64,000 nucleotides of DNA from Sulfitobacter sp. SK012 (GTDB taxonomy: Bacteria > Pseudomonadota > Alphaproteobacteria > Rhodobacterales > Rhodobacteraceae). Both the position numbers and the translations under genes were made by a program. Numbering within the stretch: the first letter of the stretch is position 1; every line of letters begins with the position of its first letter. A model generated the notes under the pieces. That model did no database searches, was not told where the DNA came from, and saw nothing but the letters and a program-made list of their open reading frames with translations. This document shows positions 9,271 to 17,810 of this stretch, one piece after another. The stretch is from assembly GCF_003352085.1 (NCBI RefSeq), contig NZ_CP025804.1, positions 2,170,001 to 2,234,000 of the forward strand. The letters are read 5' to 3'.

Positions 9271-10631
9271 CAGGGCCCGCAATCCTTCCGCCCAAACCCC
9301 CTAGCAGGGCAGATAAAGTGTCGCTTTGGCACTATGCTAAGCTGTTTCGCAGAGATCTGCTGTCCGCACAGCCTGCGCGGCTTTACCGTGCTTGGATGGC
9401 GGAATTCAAAACGCCGTTCTTTCGCAGTTATTTGGTCAATCAACCTGATCTGATCAAAGAGGTGCTGCGCGGGCGGCCAGATGATTTCCCTAAATCCGAC
9501 CGGATTAGTGAAGGGTTGCGCCCGCTCTTGGGCAATTCGGTGTTTTTGACCAATGGTGAGACGTGGAAGCGCCAGCGCCGCATTATCGACCCGGCCTTTG
9601 AAGGAGGTCGGCTGCGCGAAACATTTCCTGCCATGTGGGACGCTGCAGAGGCCGCCGCGACCCGGCTGAACGCAAATGTAGGCCGCGATATCGAGATTGA
9701 GAGCGAGACAAGCCATGTTGCCGCTGACGTTATATTTCGCACGTTGTTTTCGATCCCCATCGAACATGAGACGGCGCGCGAAGTATTTGACGAATTTCGT
9801 ACCTATCAACGCAGCCAACCGATCCTGAATTTGGGCGCGCTGATCCCTCTGCCGCGTTGGATGCCAAGGATGTTTCGGCGCGACACACGGGCGAGTGCGG
9901 CGTTGATCCGGCAGTTGATCACCAAGCTAACGTCTGCGCGGCGTGAAGCGATCAATGATGGGTCTGCGCCAGATGATCTAGCCACCAAGATCATGACAAC
10001 GCCAGATCCCGAGACCGGAGCGGTGTTCAGCACCGATGAGATGGTCGACCAAGTGGCGATCTTTTTCCTTGCTGGGCATGAAACCGGCGCATCGGCGTTG
10101 TCTTGGGCGCTGTATCTGATGGCGCTTTTCCCTGACTGGCAGGACCGTCTATCTGAAGAGGCGCAGGCGCTGGATCATTGTGATTTTTCAGTCATGTCAA
10201 AGCTCAAGATCAGCCGTGATGTCTTTCGTGAAACTTTGCGGCTTTATCCGCCTGTCCCGATGATGGTGCGTGAAAACGCCTGCCCGGAGCAGTTTCGCGA
10301 CCGCACAGTCAAGCGTGGCAGCCAGATCGTGCTCAGCCCTTGGCACCTGCACCGGCACACGCGGCTTTGGGATAACCCTGATGGATTTGATCCTGCGCGG
10401 TGGGCCACTGAGAACGGCCAGAAATGCCAGCGCGAAGCGTTTATTCCCTTCAGTGCGGGCGCACGTGTCTGTCCGGGTGCCGGGTTTGCGATGATCGAAG
10501 GGCCGCTTATCCTATCGCGGATATTGCGGGATCTTCGGGCGGTACCTGTCGCGACACGTACGCCTGTACCGGTGGCGCATCTGACGGTACGCTCTGAGAA
10601 CGGTATCTGGCTTCGGCTGGAGCGGCGCTAG
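9267..10631 (+). CDS. Cytochrome P450
   Basis: A 454-residue soluble-type P450. The I-helix motif is FFLAGHETGAS (about 264-274). The K-helix ExxR lies in FRETLRLYPP (about 321). The heme-binding loop is FSAGARVCPG with the thiolate Cys near 402. The N terminus lacks a membrane anchor. The best resemblance is to the CYP4/CYP102-like branch that oxidises fatty chains or terpenoids, but the substrate cannot be deduced. No ferredoxin or reductase gene is adjacent, so electrons must come from elsewhere. It overlaps the upstream hydrolase by 4 bp, and the two probably act on the same compound. Confidence 0.95.
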   Translation: MTGPAILPPKPPSRADKVSLWHYAKLFRRDLLSAQPARLYRAWMAEFKTPFFRSYLVNQPDLIKEVLRGRPDDFPKSDRISEGLRPLLGNSVFLTNGETWKRQRRIIDPAFEGGRLRETFPAMWDAAEAAATRLNANVGRDIEIESETSHVAADVIFRTLFSIPIEHETAREVFDEFRTYQRSQPILNLGALIPLPRWMPRMFRRDTRASAALIRQLITKLTSARREAINDGSAPDDLATKIMTTPDPETGAVFSTDEMVDQVAIFFLAGHETGASALSWALYLMALFPDWQDRLSEEAQALDHCDFSVMSKLKISRDVFRETLRLYPPVPMMVRENACPEQFRDRTVKRGSQIVLSPWHLHRHTRLWDNPDGFDPARWATENGQKCQREAFIPFSAGARVCPGAGFAMIEGPLILSRILRDLRAVPVATRTPVPVAHLTVRSENGIWLRLERR

Positions 10632-10706
10632 GTTCTATCATCACAACGCGGAATGTTCTAAGAACCGCACAACGGAATCACGATGAAACGAAGGAATGAT
10701 TTTCTA

Positions 10707-11600
10707 ATGTCCAATACCGCAGCACAACGTACACAAATCCATACCGGCGACGGTTTTATTGCGGCATTGGATCAATCCGGCGGATCAACTCCCAAAGCAC
10801 TGAGCCTTTATGGCGTAGAGCCTGCGGATTATTCTGGTGATGTTGAGATGTTTCAGGCGATGCATGACATGCGTGCCCGCATTATCCTCGCAGATGATTT
10901 TACGTCCGCCAAAGTTCTTGGCGCGATCTTGTTTGAACGCACCATGAACGAGACGATAAATGGTACACCGGTGGCCGAACTGATGTGGTCTAAACGTGGT
11001 GTGGTGCCGTTTCTCAAGATCGACAAAGGGCTCGAAGATGAGGCGCAGGGCGTTCAGCTTCTCAAGCCCATTCCGGGCCTTGAAGCGCTGCTGGATGAGG
11101 CCAAAAGCAAAGGCATCTTTGGGACCAAAGAGCGCTCCGTCATTCATGCAGCTAATGAGGCCGGGATCGCTGCGATTGTGGCCCAACAGTTTGACCTAGC
11201 CAAAGCCGTTGCCAAAGCTGGCTTAGTCCCGATTATCGAGCCAGAGGTGACGATCACCTCTGATACAAAGGCCGATGCCGAGGGTATTTTAGTTTCCGAA
11301 ATTATCAAACACCTCAACGGCTTAGATGATGTCGTTGAGGTGATGGTCAAGCTGACAATACCTGAGAATGCGGGCATCTACGATGTGTTGGCCGACCATC
11401 CTCGGGTGATGCGCGTTGTGGCGCTATCGGGTGGGTATTCAACACAGGACGCCTGCCACAAGCTGACGCAAAATCCCAAGATGATCGCAAGCTTTAGCCG
11501 TGCGCTGACAGAAGGGCTGAACGTCAAAATGACGGATGTTGAGTTCAACACTGCACTTGGCCAAAACATCGACAAGATTTACAGCGCGTCGGTGGCCTAA
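10707..11600 (+). CDS. Class I fructose-bisphosphate aldolase
   Basis: About 297 residues from ATG 10707, preferred over the ATG at 10683 because AAGGA lies 11-15 bases upstream and the family starts near this point. FIAALDQSGGSTPKAL is the conserved N-terminal block, and KIDKGLE and EPEVTI match the barrel strands of the Schiff-base class I enzyme. It splits fructose-1,6-bisphosphate into two triose phosphates, or runs in reverse for gluconeogenesis, and needs no metal. Its stop overlaps by three bases the stop of the minus-strand RHH gene. Confidence 0.92.
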   Translation: MSNTAAQRTQIHTGDGFIAALDQSGGSTPKALSLYGVEPADYSGDVEMFQAMHDMRARIILADDFTSAKVLGAILFERTMNETINGTPVAELMWSKRGVVPFLKIDKGLEDEAQGVQLLKPIPGLEALLDEAKSKGIFGTKERSVIHAANEAGIAAIVAQQFDLAKAVAKAGLVPIIEPEVTITSDTKADAEGILVSEIIKHLNGLDDVVEVMVKLTIPENAGIYDVLADHPRVMRVVALSGGYSTQDACHKLTQNPKMIASFSRALTEGLNVKMTDVEFNTALGQNIDKIYSASVA

Positions 11601-11821
11601 GGCAGGCGGTCCTTAAGAGACTGGAGCACGTAGACGCGGATGGCTGAGGCGAGACCTGCCTCAATCCCGCGTGCTTCATCAATGTCGGCTACTAGCGCAT
11701 TGATAGGCATGCTTTTTTCTTCTGCGATCAGGCGTAATTCAAGCCAAAATGGTGCCTCAAGCGAGATCGATGTTCGGTGACCTCGTAAGGTCACCGAATG
11801 TTTGACGGGCCGCGCAGTCAT
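11597..11821 (-). CDS. Ribbon-helix-helix domain protein
   Basis: A 74-residue protein beginning MTARPVKHSVTLRGHRTSISLEAPFW. The TSISLE strand followed by two helices is a ribbon-helix-helix DNA-binding fold (RHH_4-like). It is translated from an ATGA overlap with the upstream DUF4169 gene, so the two are coupled. This pair next to fumC recurs in Rhodobacterales. It may be a small autoregulator or the DNA-binding half of a two-protein unit; the target is unknown. Confidence 0.8.
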   Translation of the reverse strand: MTARPVKHSVTLRGHRTSISLEAPFWLELRLIAEEKSMPINALVADIDEARGIEAGLASAIRVYVLQSLKDRLP

Positions 11822-11994
11822 GTTTCGCGCTTGTTGCCTTCAAGATTGCGCGCGATTTGTTCGGCGCGTGCTTTCAACACTTCTTTTTGGGCTTTGGACT
11901 GGCCAAAACCAACAGCATTTTCATCCGCCCGCGCTTTGCGCGATGCGCGGTTGCGCTCTTTTTTCACTTTATTCAAATTTATGGGCGCGCTCAT
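11818..11994 (-). CDS. DUF4169 family small basic protein
   Basis: A 58-residue reading frame starting MSAPINLNKVKKERNRASRKAR and ending LEGNKRET. It is highly charged, Arg/Lys/Glu-rich and helical, with the layout of DUF4169 (about 60 residues), found in Rhodobacterales immediately upstream of an RHH gene. The stop TGA shares bases with the ATG of the RHH gene. It lies 9 bp downstream of the fumC stop, so fumC-DUF4169-RHH is probably one transcript. Its function is unknown. A nucleic-acid or RHH-partner role is possible from the composition only. Confidence 0.8.
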   Translation of the reverse strand: MSAPINLNKVKKERNRASRKARADENAVGFGQSKAQKEVLKARAEQIARNLEGNKRET

Positions 11995-12003
11995 TTCAGC
12001 ATC

Positions 12004-13395
12004 CTATTTTGGGCCGATCATATTTTCCGGACGCACAACGCGCTCGAAGGTTTCTGCATCCACAAAGCCAAGGGCGATTGCCTCTTCTTTCAATGTGGTG
12101 CCGTTCTTATGCGCCGTCTTAGCGACTTTAGTCGCGTTGTCATAGCCGATCTCTGGTGCGAGGGCGGTGACAAGCATTAACGATTCGCGCATCAGCTTTT
12201 CGATCCGGTCCGGGTCTGCTTTGAGGCCGACCATCAGATTATCGGTGAAGGTCGAAGACGCATCACCCAAAAGCTGCATAGATTGCAGGACGTTATAGGC
12301 CATCATTGGCTTATAGACGTTAAGCTCAAAGTGGCCTTGGCTGCCTGCGAACCCGACGGCCGCATCATTGCCAAACACATGCGCACATACTTGTGTCAGC
12401 GCTTCGCATTGGGTTGGGTTAACTTTGCCCGGCATGATCGAGGAGCCAGGCTCGTTTTCTGGCAATACCAATTCGCCCAAACCGCAGCGGGGGCCGGAGC
12501 CCAGCAAGCGGATGTCGTTGGCGATCTTGAAAAGACTAGCGGCAACGGTTTTCAACGCACCGGAAATTTCGACCATCGCGTCATGGGCTGCCAGTGCTTC
12601 GAACTTGTTGGGCGCGGTGACAAAGGGCAGGCCGGTGATCTGTGCCATGTTATGGGCGACGGCCACGTCCCAACCTTTTTGGGTGTTCAGGCCCGTGCCG
12701 ACGGCTGTGCCACCCTGCGCCAACTCATAAATACGGCCCAAAGCGTCTTTGACACGCTGAATGCCCATCGCGACCTGATGGGTGTAGCCAGAGAATTCCT
12801 GGCTGAGCGTAAGGGGCGTGGCGTCTTGGGTGTGGGTGCGGCCAATCTTGATGATGCCGTCGAATTCCTCAACCTTGGCTTGCAGGGCCGCGTGTAGTTT
12901 TTGCAGGCCAGGCAATAGCACGGTATGCGCTGTTGTCGCGGCGGCGATGTGCATGGCGGTGGGGAACGTATCGTTTGACGATTGTCCCATGTTGCAGTGA
13001 TCATTGGGGTGCACCGGGTCCTTGGACCCGATCACGCCGCCCAGGATTTCAATCGCGCGGTTGGCGATGACCTCATTGGCGTTCATGTTCGATTGTGTCC
13101 CGGACCCTGTCTGCCAGACGACCAGTGGAAAATTATCGTCGAACTTGCCGGCGACAACTTCGCTGGCAGCTTCTACAATGGCTTTACCGCGTGTCTCGTC
13201 CAAAGATCCTTGGGCCATGTTTGCCTGCGCACAGGCTTGTTTGATCACACCAAGTGCGCGCACGATGGCGATGGGCTGTTTTTCCCAGCCGATCGGGAAG
13301 TTGATGATGGAGCGCTGCGTTTGCGCACCCCAGTATTTATCTGAAGGGACCTCAAGCGGGCCAAAGCTGTCTGTTTCGGTGCGGGTATCGGCCAT
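12004..13395 (-). CDS. fumC: Class II fumarate hydratase
   Basis: 463 residues from ATG 13395, which has AGGAG seven bases upstream; the longer frame to 13458 lacks support. It converts fumarate to L-malate in the TCA cycle as an iron-free homotetramer. The superfamily signature [15 protein letters not shown] lies near residues 317-331, with the active-site Ser in GSS. Other conserved blocks are [13 protein letters not shown] (substrate site) and the [14 protein letters not shown] block with the catalytic-His region. Start, length and all three signature regions are intact. It is first in an apparent operon with the DUF4169 and RHH genes. Confidence 0.97.
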   Translation of the reverse strand: MADTRTETDSFGPLEVPSDKYWGAQTQRSIINFPIGWEKQPIAIVRALGVIKQACAQANMAQGSLDETRGKAIVEAASEVVAGKFDDNFPLVVWQTGSGTQSNMNANEVIANRAIEILGGVIGSKDPVHPNDHCNMGQSSNDTFPTAMHIAAATTAHTVLLPGLQKLHAALQAKVEEFDGIIKIGRTHTQDATPLTLSQEFSGYTHQVAMGIQRVKDALGRIYELAQGGTAVGTGLNTQKGWDVAVAHNMAQITGLPFVTAPNKFEALAAHDAMVEISGALKTVAASLFKIANDIRLLGSGPRCGLGELVLPENEPGSSIMPGKVNPTQCEALTQVCAHVFGNDAAVGFAGSQGHFELNVYKPMMAYNVLQSMQLLGDASSTFTDNLMVGLKADPDRIEKLMRESLMLVTALAPEIGYDNATKVAKTAHKNGTTLKEEAIALGFVDAETFERVVRPENMIGPK

Positions 13396-13490
13396 GTCGG
13401 CTCCTGATGTGGCAAAAGGGTCGCCGTGCGGTTTAGCGTCCCGCAAGGCCCAAAGCAATTGGGCAGGCCAATGTACTTGGTGAAAGATGT

Positions 13491-13967
13491 TTACTTGCGG
13501 AAGCTGTCCAATGACACGATTTCAGCGTCACGCGGGCCGCTATCAGCCACTTCGAGCTCGGCTTCGTCGGTTTGGGTCAGTTCGGTGTCTGTATCCGCTT
13601 CATCTATTTCTTCGTCGCGCTGCTGGAATTGTAGGCCCAGTTCAACGGACGGATCTACGAACGTCGTGATCGCGCGATATGGCACATAAATTGTCTCGGG
13701 CGCGCCACCAAAGCGAACAGTCACAAAGAAACCGTCATCGGTGACTTTTAGGTCTTCGAACTCATGCTGTATCACCACAACCATTTCATCTGGGTAGCGA
13801 TCAGACAGCCAATCTGCCAATTCGGCATCCGGGTGGCTGGTCTGAAAGGTGATGAAAAAATGGTGATCACCGGGCAAACCATTGGCCGCGACGTCCAGAA
13901 GGACCTTATGCAGGAGCCCCCGCATCGCGTCATACATTAGATTGCCGTAGTCAATGCCGCGGGTCAT
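13491..13967 (-). CDS. sspB: SspB-type ClpXP adaptor
   Basis: 158 residues from ATG 13967 ([19 protein letters not shown]), chosen because GGAGAG precedes it and the family starts here. SspB tethers ssrA-tagged proteins to ClpXP. The N-terminal domain matches alphaproteobacterial SspB ([26 protein letters not shown]). A long acidic linker ends in the conserved ClpX-binding tail [11 protein letters not shown]. The ssrA tmRNA gene lies only about 3 kb away, so adaptor and tag source are near neighbours, though not in one operon. Confidence 0.92.
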   Translation of the reverse strand: MTRGIDYGNLMYDAMRGLLHKVLLDVAANGLPGDHHFFITFQTSHPDAELADWLSDRYPDEMVVVIQHEFEDLKVTDDGFFVTVRFGGAPETIYVPYRAITTFVDPSVELGLQFQQRDEEIDEADTDTELTQTDEAELEVADSGPRDAEIVSLDSFRK

Positions 13968-14038
13968 CGCGCTCTCCGCTCGATTAATACTGGGTGCAGC
14001 ATAATGGATTCTACCGGCAAGGAAAGGGGGTGCAGACA

Positions 14039-15286
14039 TCAGAAAACGGACAATCCAAGCCCAGCGACCGCAAGCAACATCATTGCGCGCACAAAGCCCA
14101 ATTTAGCGCCCAGCATAAGGATTGCGGCCAGTAGTGTGAGGGCTGCTGCAATTGGATCGAAACTGGCCCAAACGGGAACGGGCAAGGCCCAAGATGCGCC
14201 GGTTTTTACCTCGGCGAAAATCACATGAAGAGCGAACCAAACAGAGAGATTTGCGATTACGCCAACGACAGCGGCGGTGATGGCCTGCAACGCCATGGCA
14301 AGACGCGGCTGTGCGCTAATCCGGTCAAGATAAGGACCGGCCAGGAAAATCCACATAAAACACGGCGTGAAAGTCACCCAAAGCGCCAAGAGGCCCGCCG
14401 CCAATGCCCCTGTGAGGCCAGATTGCGCAAACCCGGCGAGCAGGGCCACAAATTCGGTCACAAGGATCAATGGACCGGGTGTGGTCTCTGCAAGGCCAAG
14501 TGCGTCGATCATCTGCTGTGTAGTGATCCAACCCAGATCGCTGACGACGGTCTGGGTCATATAGGCAAGAACGGCATAGGCCCCGCCAAACGTCACGACT
14601 GCGAGTTTTGAGAAAAAGAGGCCAAGTTCCAGCAGGAATTGATTATCAAGCGCCGCGACCAGCAGCAAAGGCAGCGACCATAAGGCGGACCAGATCAAGA
14701 GTGTCGGCCAGAAATGGCTTTTGGTATCGGGTGGTGGCACAAAGGGTTCTGCGGCGGCATTTGCAGTAAACATGCCCCACAGCCCAGCAAGAATGATAAT
14801 AAGCGGGAACGGAAGGCCAAACACGAAAAGCGCGACAAAGCTGAACCCCGCAAGGAGCCACCCTTGAGTGCCATGCAGCGCCTTGGCAGCAACTTTGCGC
14901 AAGGCCTGAAAGACCACAACGATTACTGCGGCCTTGATTCCCAGAAACGCCGCCTGCACCAGTGGCAATTGTCCGTAGGACGCATAGAGCAGCGCCAGCG
15001 CGGCGATGATGATTGCGCCCGGCACCACAAAAAGAAGTCCTGCCAACAATCCACCAACGGTGCCGCGCATGCGCCAACCCGCATAAGTCGCCAGTTGCAT
15101 CGCCTCTGGCCCCGGCAGCAACATGCACAGGCTGAGTGCGCGCAAATAGGTTTGCTCAGAAAGCCAGGTGCGCTCTTCGACCAATTCGCGGTGCATCAAG
15201 GCGATCTGGGCCGCGGGCCCGCCAAACGACAAAAGCCCGATGTGCCCGAAAATGCGGGCCATCTCGCGGTAACTAGGGGCGTTCAT
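14039..15286 (-). CDS. chrA: ChrA chromate efflux transporter
   Basis: A 415-residue protein with two homologous CHR halves of about six helices each. The first carries GLLSFGGPAAQIALMH and LSLCMLLPGPEAMQLATY; the second has VVTFGGAYAVLAY and a GLAETTPGPLILV block. These GG and PGP motifs are typical of long-chain ChrA, which exports chromate using proton-motive force. It overlaps the upstream chrB-type gene in an ATGA junction, so the pair is co-translated. That context supports chromate over other oxyanions, though sulfate-related transport cannot be excluded. Confidence 0.92.
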   Translation of the reverse strand: MNAPSYREMARIFGHIGLLSFGGPAAQIALMHRELVEERTWLSEQTYLRALSLCMLLPGPEAMQLATYAGWRMRGTVGGLLAGLLFVVPGAIIIAALALLYASYGQLPLVQAAFLGIKAAVIVVVFQALRKVAAKALHGTQGWLLAGFSFVALFVFGLPFPLIIILAGLWGMFTANAAAEPFVPPPDTKSHFWPTLLIWSALWSLPLLLVAALDNQFLLELGLFFSKLAVVTFGGAYAVLAYMTQTVVSDLGWITTQQMIDALGLAETTPGPLILVTEFVALLAGFAQSGLTGALAAGLLALWVTFTPCFMWIFLAGPYLDRISAQPRLAMALQAITAAVVGVIANLSVWFALHVIFAEVKTGASWALPVPVWASFDPIAAALTLLAAILMLGAKLGFVRAMMLLAVAGLGLSVF

Positions 15287-16098
15287 TGGCCGCGGACCGC
15301 AGGCCAGTCATGGGTTTCATCCGCGCCGTCGCGCGCCCATCGGTACAAAGCGTCATACATCGCCATACCGGCCTCAAGCTGTTGTGTGTCATCGCGGTAT
15401 TGCCGTGACAAACCAACCGAAAGGGCCAACAGGCCCGCGGCTTCGGGGGCTAGATCATGGGCGTTGGTATCAGCGCCGCGCACAACGGTGGACAATCGGT
15501 CGAGGGCAGGGGTTCTGAGGCCAAATTCATCCAGCATCACGTCAAAGCTGCAAAGCGGGCCACGGTGGGACCAAAATACGCCTTCGATGTCAAAGGGTGT
15601 GGCCTCATAGCGGGCCGCGACGCCTTCGACTTCGGCTGGCGAGACAAACAGGAACCGAGCGGAGGGATCGACAAAGCGGCGGATCAACCAGGGGCAGGCG
15701 ATCCGGTCAATCTTGGGGCGATGGCGCGTGACCCAAAGCGTGCTGCCGGCGACGCGTGCGGGCAGGGCTGAGGCGGGGACACGCGGTGCCCCATCCAGAT
15801 CGCGCCAACCGTAGTTGCCGCCCTTTAGGTATTCCACCTCAAGGCCTTCGCTGCGCATCCATGCAGTGAGGCCTTGGCTTAGTTTGATGCCTTGCTGGCA
15901 GGTCACCACAGCGGGCCGCCCGGCAAGTCGTTCGATAAGGCCGGGGATGTCGGTGTGCGGATGCCGAAAGGCACCGGGGATGAGGAAGGGATCCGCTTCA
16001 AAGTCTGGATCGATGGAAATATCCACCAGAACGGGCGCATCGGGCAGGCCAATACGGCGCAAAAGTTGAGCAGCAGTAATTTCATTGGGAGCAGGCAT
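15283..16098 (-). CDS. chrB: Rhodanese-ChrB fusion, chromate resistance protein
   Basis: 271 residues from ATG 16098, which has AAGGA upstream. Residues 1-105 form a rhodanese-like domain with Cys67 in VVTCQQGIKLS. The loop departs from the usual C-x5-R form, so sulfurtransferase activity is uncertain. The C-terminal part (about 120-270) is a ChrB domain, starting LWVTRHRPKIDRIACPWLIRR and including a Cys in the IACPWLI segment. ChrB proteins regulate or support ChrA in chromate resistance. The fused form with a 4-bp overlap into chrA suggests a dedicated two-gene resistance unit. Whether ChrB acts as a sensor or as an enzyme is not visible. Confidence 0.85.
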   Translation of the reverse strand: MPAPNEITAAQLLRRIGLPDAPVLVDISIDPDFEADPFLIPGAFRHPHTDIPGLIERLAGRPAVVTCQQGIKLSQGLTAWMRSEGLEVEYLKGGNYGWRDLDGAPRVPASALPARVAGSTLWVTRHRPKIDRIACPWLIRRFVDPSARFLFVSPAEVEGVAARYEATPFDIEGVFWSHRGPLCSFDVMLDEFGLRTPALDRLSTVVRGADTNAHDLAPEAAGLLALSVGLSRQYRDDTQQLEAGMAMYDALYRWARDGADETHDWPAVRGQ

Positions 16099-16230
16099 AG
16101 CAGCATCCTTTGTTTGAACAGGATGCGATACTTGGGCCGGAGCCTCACGGGGCGATCGCGCTGTCCCCATGGATCATGCATGCCACGCGAAAGGGCGTGC
16201 GGTCAATCACGCTGCGCCTTTTCGATGAAA

Positions 16231-16659
16231 TTATTCAAACTTGGTTCCCGCGAGCAATAGTGCATGGACGTCGTGGGGTAGCAGGCCAAGTTGTTCAAAA
16301 AATTGGAGAAAGTCGAACAAGGGATAGGTTTCAGCCTTTTTGTCCCCGTCAAAACGCAACATGATCTGTTGGATGACCTTGATCGGTGCGCCGTCGCTGC
16401 GCCTGCTGCAGGAAATCTCCAGAATGGCGCTGAGCCAATCGCCTTGTTCTATGGAATGAATCGTACGGACTTGGATGTTGTCGACCAGGCCGCGTAACAC
16501 ACCGACCCATTCGCGAATTTCGCTAGGTTCAATATCGGAGCCAGGCAGTAAACGTTGGTCGCGCGCGGCGATGTTGAAATAGCTTTCGATGACGTCCAGA
16601 TTGCCGTCTTCCCAAACCTCGCGGTACCATTTTGCAAGGATTTCGACCTTGGAGAGCAT
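16231..16659 (-). CDS. SnoaL/NTF2-like protein
   Basis: A 142-residue protein of NTF2-like fold from ATG 16659 (AGGA ten bases upstream); ATG 16677 is possible but lacks a ribosome site. ILAKWYREVWEDGNLDVIESYF is the first helix typical of SnoaL/polyketide-cyclase-like proteins, and HSIEQGDWLSAILEISCSR and KVIQQIMLRFDGDK are the beta-sheet strands. These proteins are cyclases, isomerases or ligand-binding domains. No catalytic residues can be assigned and there is no operon partner. Function unknown. Confidence 0.7.
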   Translation of the reverse strand: MLSKVEILAKWYREVWEDGNLDVIESYFNIAARDQRLLPGSDIEPSEIREWVGVLRGLVDNIQVRTIHSIEQGDWLSAILEISCSRRSDGAPIKVIQQIMLRFDGDKKAETYPLFDFLQFFEQLGLLPHDVHALLLAGTKFE

Positions 16660-16744
16660 AGGTGGGGTCCTGACCATGAGTGTATAGAACAGTCATCGCT
16701 CAGCGAAGCTACCAATTGGTAAACGTGTTTGAAATTAGTGGGTT

Positions 16745-17055
16745 AAAGTGCAGGCTTCTGTTGCCAGGTGCCTGCGAACCCCGCCTTACACCGCTAAGCG
16801 CAAGGACTTAATTTTCAATAGTCCCGGTCGCTTACGCGGCCATCGCCATTGGAGCACGATTGTCATTTGCAATTGTACATTTTACGCCGATAACGGTGGC
16901 AGTCAGCCGAAACAAAGCAACCCCTTTAGACGTTCGTCGATCCTATTTCGTCCCCATGATCCTCAAATGAAGGATATTTGGTGGAGACGCCGGGTACCGC
17001 CCCCGGGTCCGATCCGCTTATGACGAGCGCGTTTATGTCCATAGTCCCGAAGGAC
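16745..17055 (-). ncRNA. ssrA: tmRNA, two-piece (circularly permuted) ssrA gene
   Basis: Read on the minus strand. The acceptor piece begins near 17055 with a GTCC-TTCG-GGAC hairpin and ends at 16979 in GTCTCCACCA with encoded CCA. A 23-nt spacer with a small hairpin follows (16956-16978). The coding piece starts at 16955 with GGGGACGAAATAGGATCGACG, the conserved tmRNA 5' end. Its first seven bases pair with CGTCTCC of the acceptor piece, giving a 7-bp stem with the G3-U70 pair that alanyl-tRNA synthetase recognises. The tag frame (16870-16832) encodes ANDNRAPMAMAA then TAA. A tail hairpin lies at 16750-16775. This order is the permuted arrangement known from alphaproteobacteria. The outer ends are estimates. 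Confidence 0.93.
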
Positions 17056-17061
17056 ATCTTC

Positions 17062-17090
17062 TAGATAGGGCATCTGGCGTGGGATTTCAA
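17062..17090 (-). promoter_or_regulatory. Sigma-70 promoter of ssrA
   Basis: On the minus strand TTGAAA (17090-17085) and TATCTA (17067-17062) are separated by exactly 17 bases. This is a near-consensus housekeeping promoter that would start transcription around 17055, exactly at the first hairpin of the tmRNA acceptor piece. A strong constitutive promoter is expected for tmRNA. Confidence 0.75.
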
Positions 17091-17128
17091 TTGGCTGATC
17101 GGTGTTTGCTGCAATTGGTGCATTCCGC

Positions 17129-17701
17129 CTATGGGCGTGGCCGAAGCTTGTTGCGGCGGTGCCATATGGCGATGCTGCCGCCAAGCAAAAGGGCGACCCC
17201 GGAGGCGATCAAGACTTGCTGGGTTAAAGTTAGATCGCCAAAAATACGGGCGAATAGTATTGAGATGGCTTCACCTAGATAGACGTAAAACCATGCCCAA
17301 ACCGCTGCTGAAACGGCGGCATGGGCCGCAAACCGGGCGGTGCCGATCCGCGATTGCGCCAGCACAGTTGGCCCCACGATGCGCATGCCGGGAATAAAGC
17401 GAAAAAGGCTCGCCAACACGTGTGGCTTTGCGTTGACCCCCAAAAGAGCCCGCTTCATTGTTGTGCGCGCCATTTGGCGCACCACCCATGCATGGGTGCG
17501 GTAACGGCGGGCCAGAATGAAAATACCAAAGTCAGTGGTAAATGCGGCTGTGAACGCAACGGTCGCGACCTGCCAAACCGGAAATAATCCGTGCTGGGCC
17601 ATGACACCCCCAGCAATCGCCGCGGTTTCGCCCTCTAAGAAGCAACCGAGAAAAACGGCGACAAGGCCATAGCTGGCAAGAAAGGTCTCGATTGAGTGCA
17701 T
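17129..17701 (-). CDS. DedA-family membrane protein
   Basis: 190 residues with about five hydrophobic segments. The features are FLGCFLEGETAAIAGG near the N terminus and FRFIPGMRIVGPTVLAQSRIG mid-protein. They match the DedA/VTT family motifs E-x-x-x-P/G and the F-x-R-x-x-P-G-x-R block containing the essential Arg residues. DedA proteins are proton-coupled membrane proteins linked to undecaprenyl-phosphate or phospholipid flipping and envelope integrity. The substrate is unspecified here. It is a single gene, upstream of ssrA on the same strand. Confidence 0.87.
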   Translation of the reverse strand: MHSIETFLASYGLVAVFLGCFLEGETAAIAGGVMAQHGLFPVWQVATVAFTAAFTTDFGIFILARRYRTHAWVVRQMARTTMKRALLGVNAKPHVLASLFRFIPGMRIVGPTVLAQSRIGTARFAAHAAVSAAVWAWFYVYLGEAISILFARIFGDLTLTQQVLIASGVALLLGGSIAIWHRRNKLRPRP

Positions 17702-17810
17702 TGAGTTAACCTAGCTGCAGCCATAGGTGGGGGCAATGAACATGGGGTGTTTGGAAATCTGCCCCGTGGTACGGCATCCTCAAAACGTCTGTGATGCCCA
17801 AGCGGACGAT

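Noticed and set aside
12283..12897. 204-residue plus-strand frame inside fumC
   Set aside because: Shadow of fumC, which is complete on the other strand.
14714..15610. 298-residue plus-strand frame across chrA-chrB
   Set aside because: Antisense shadow of the chrA/chrB pair; no motif.
16748..17023. 91-residue plus-strand protein
   Set aside because: Lies opposite the tmRNA gene; sequence is explained by RNA structure.
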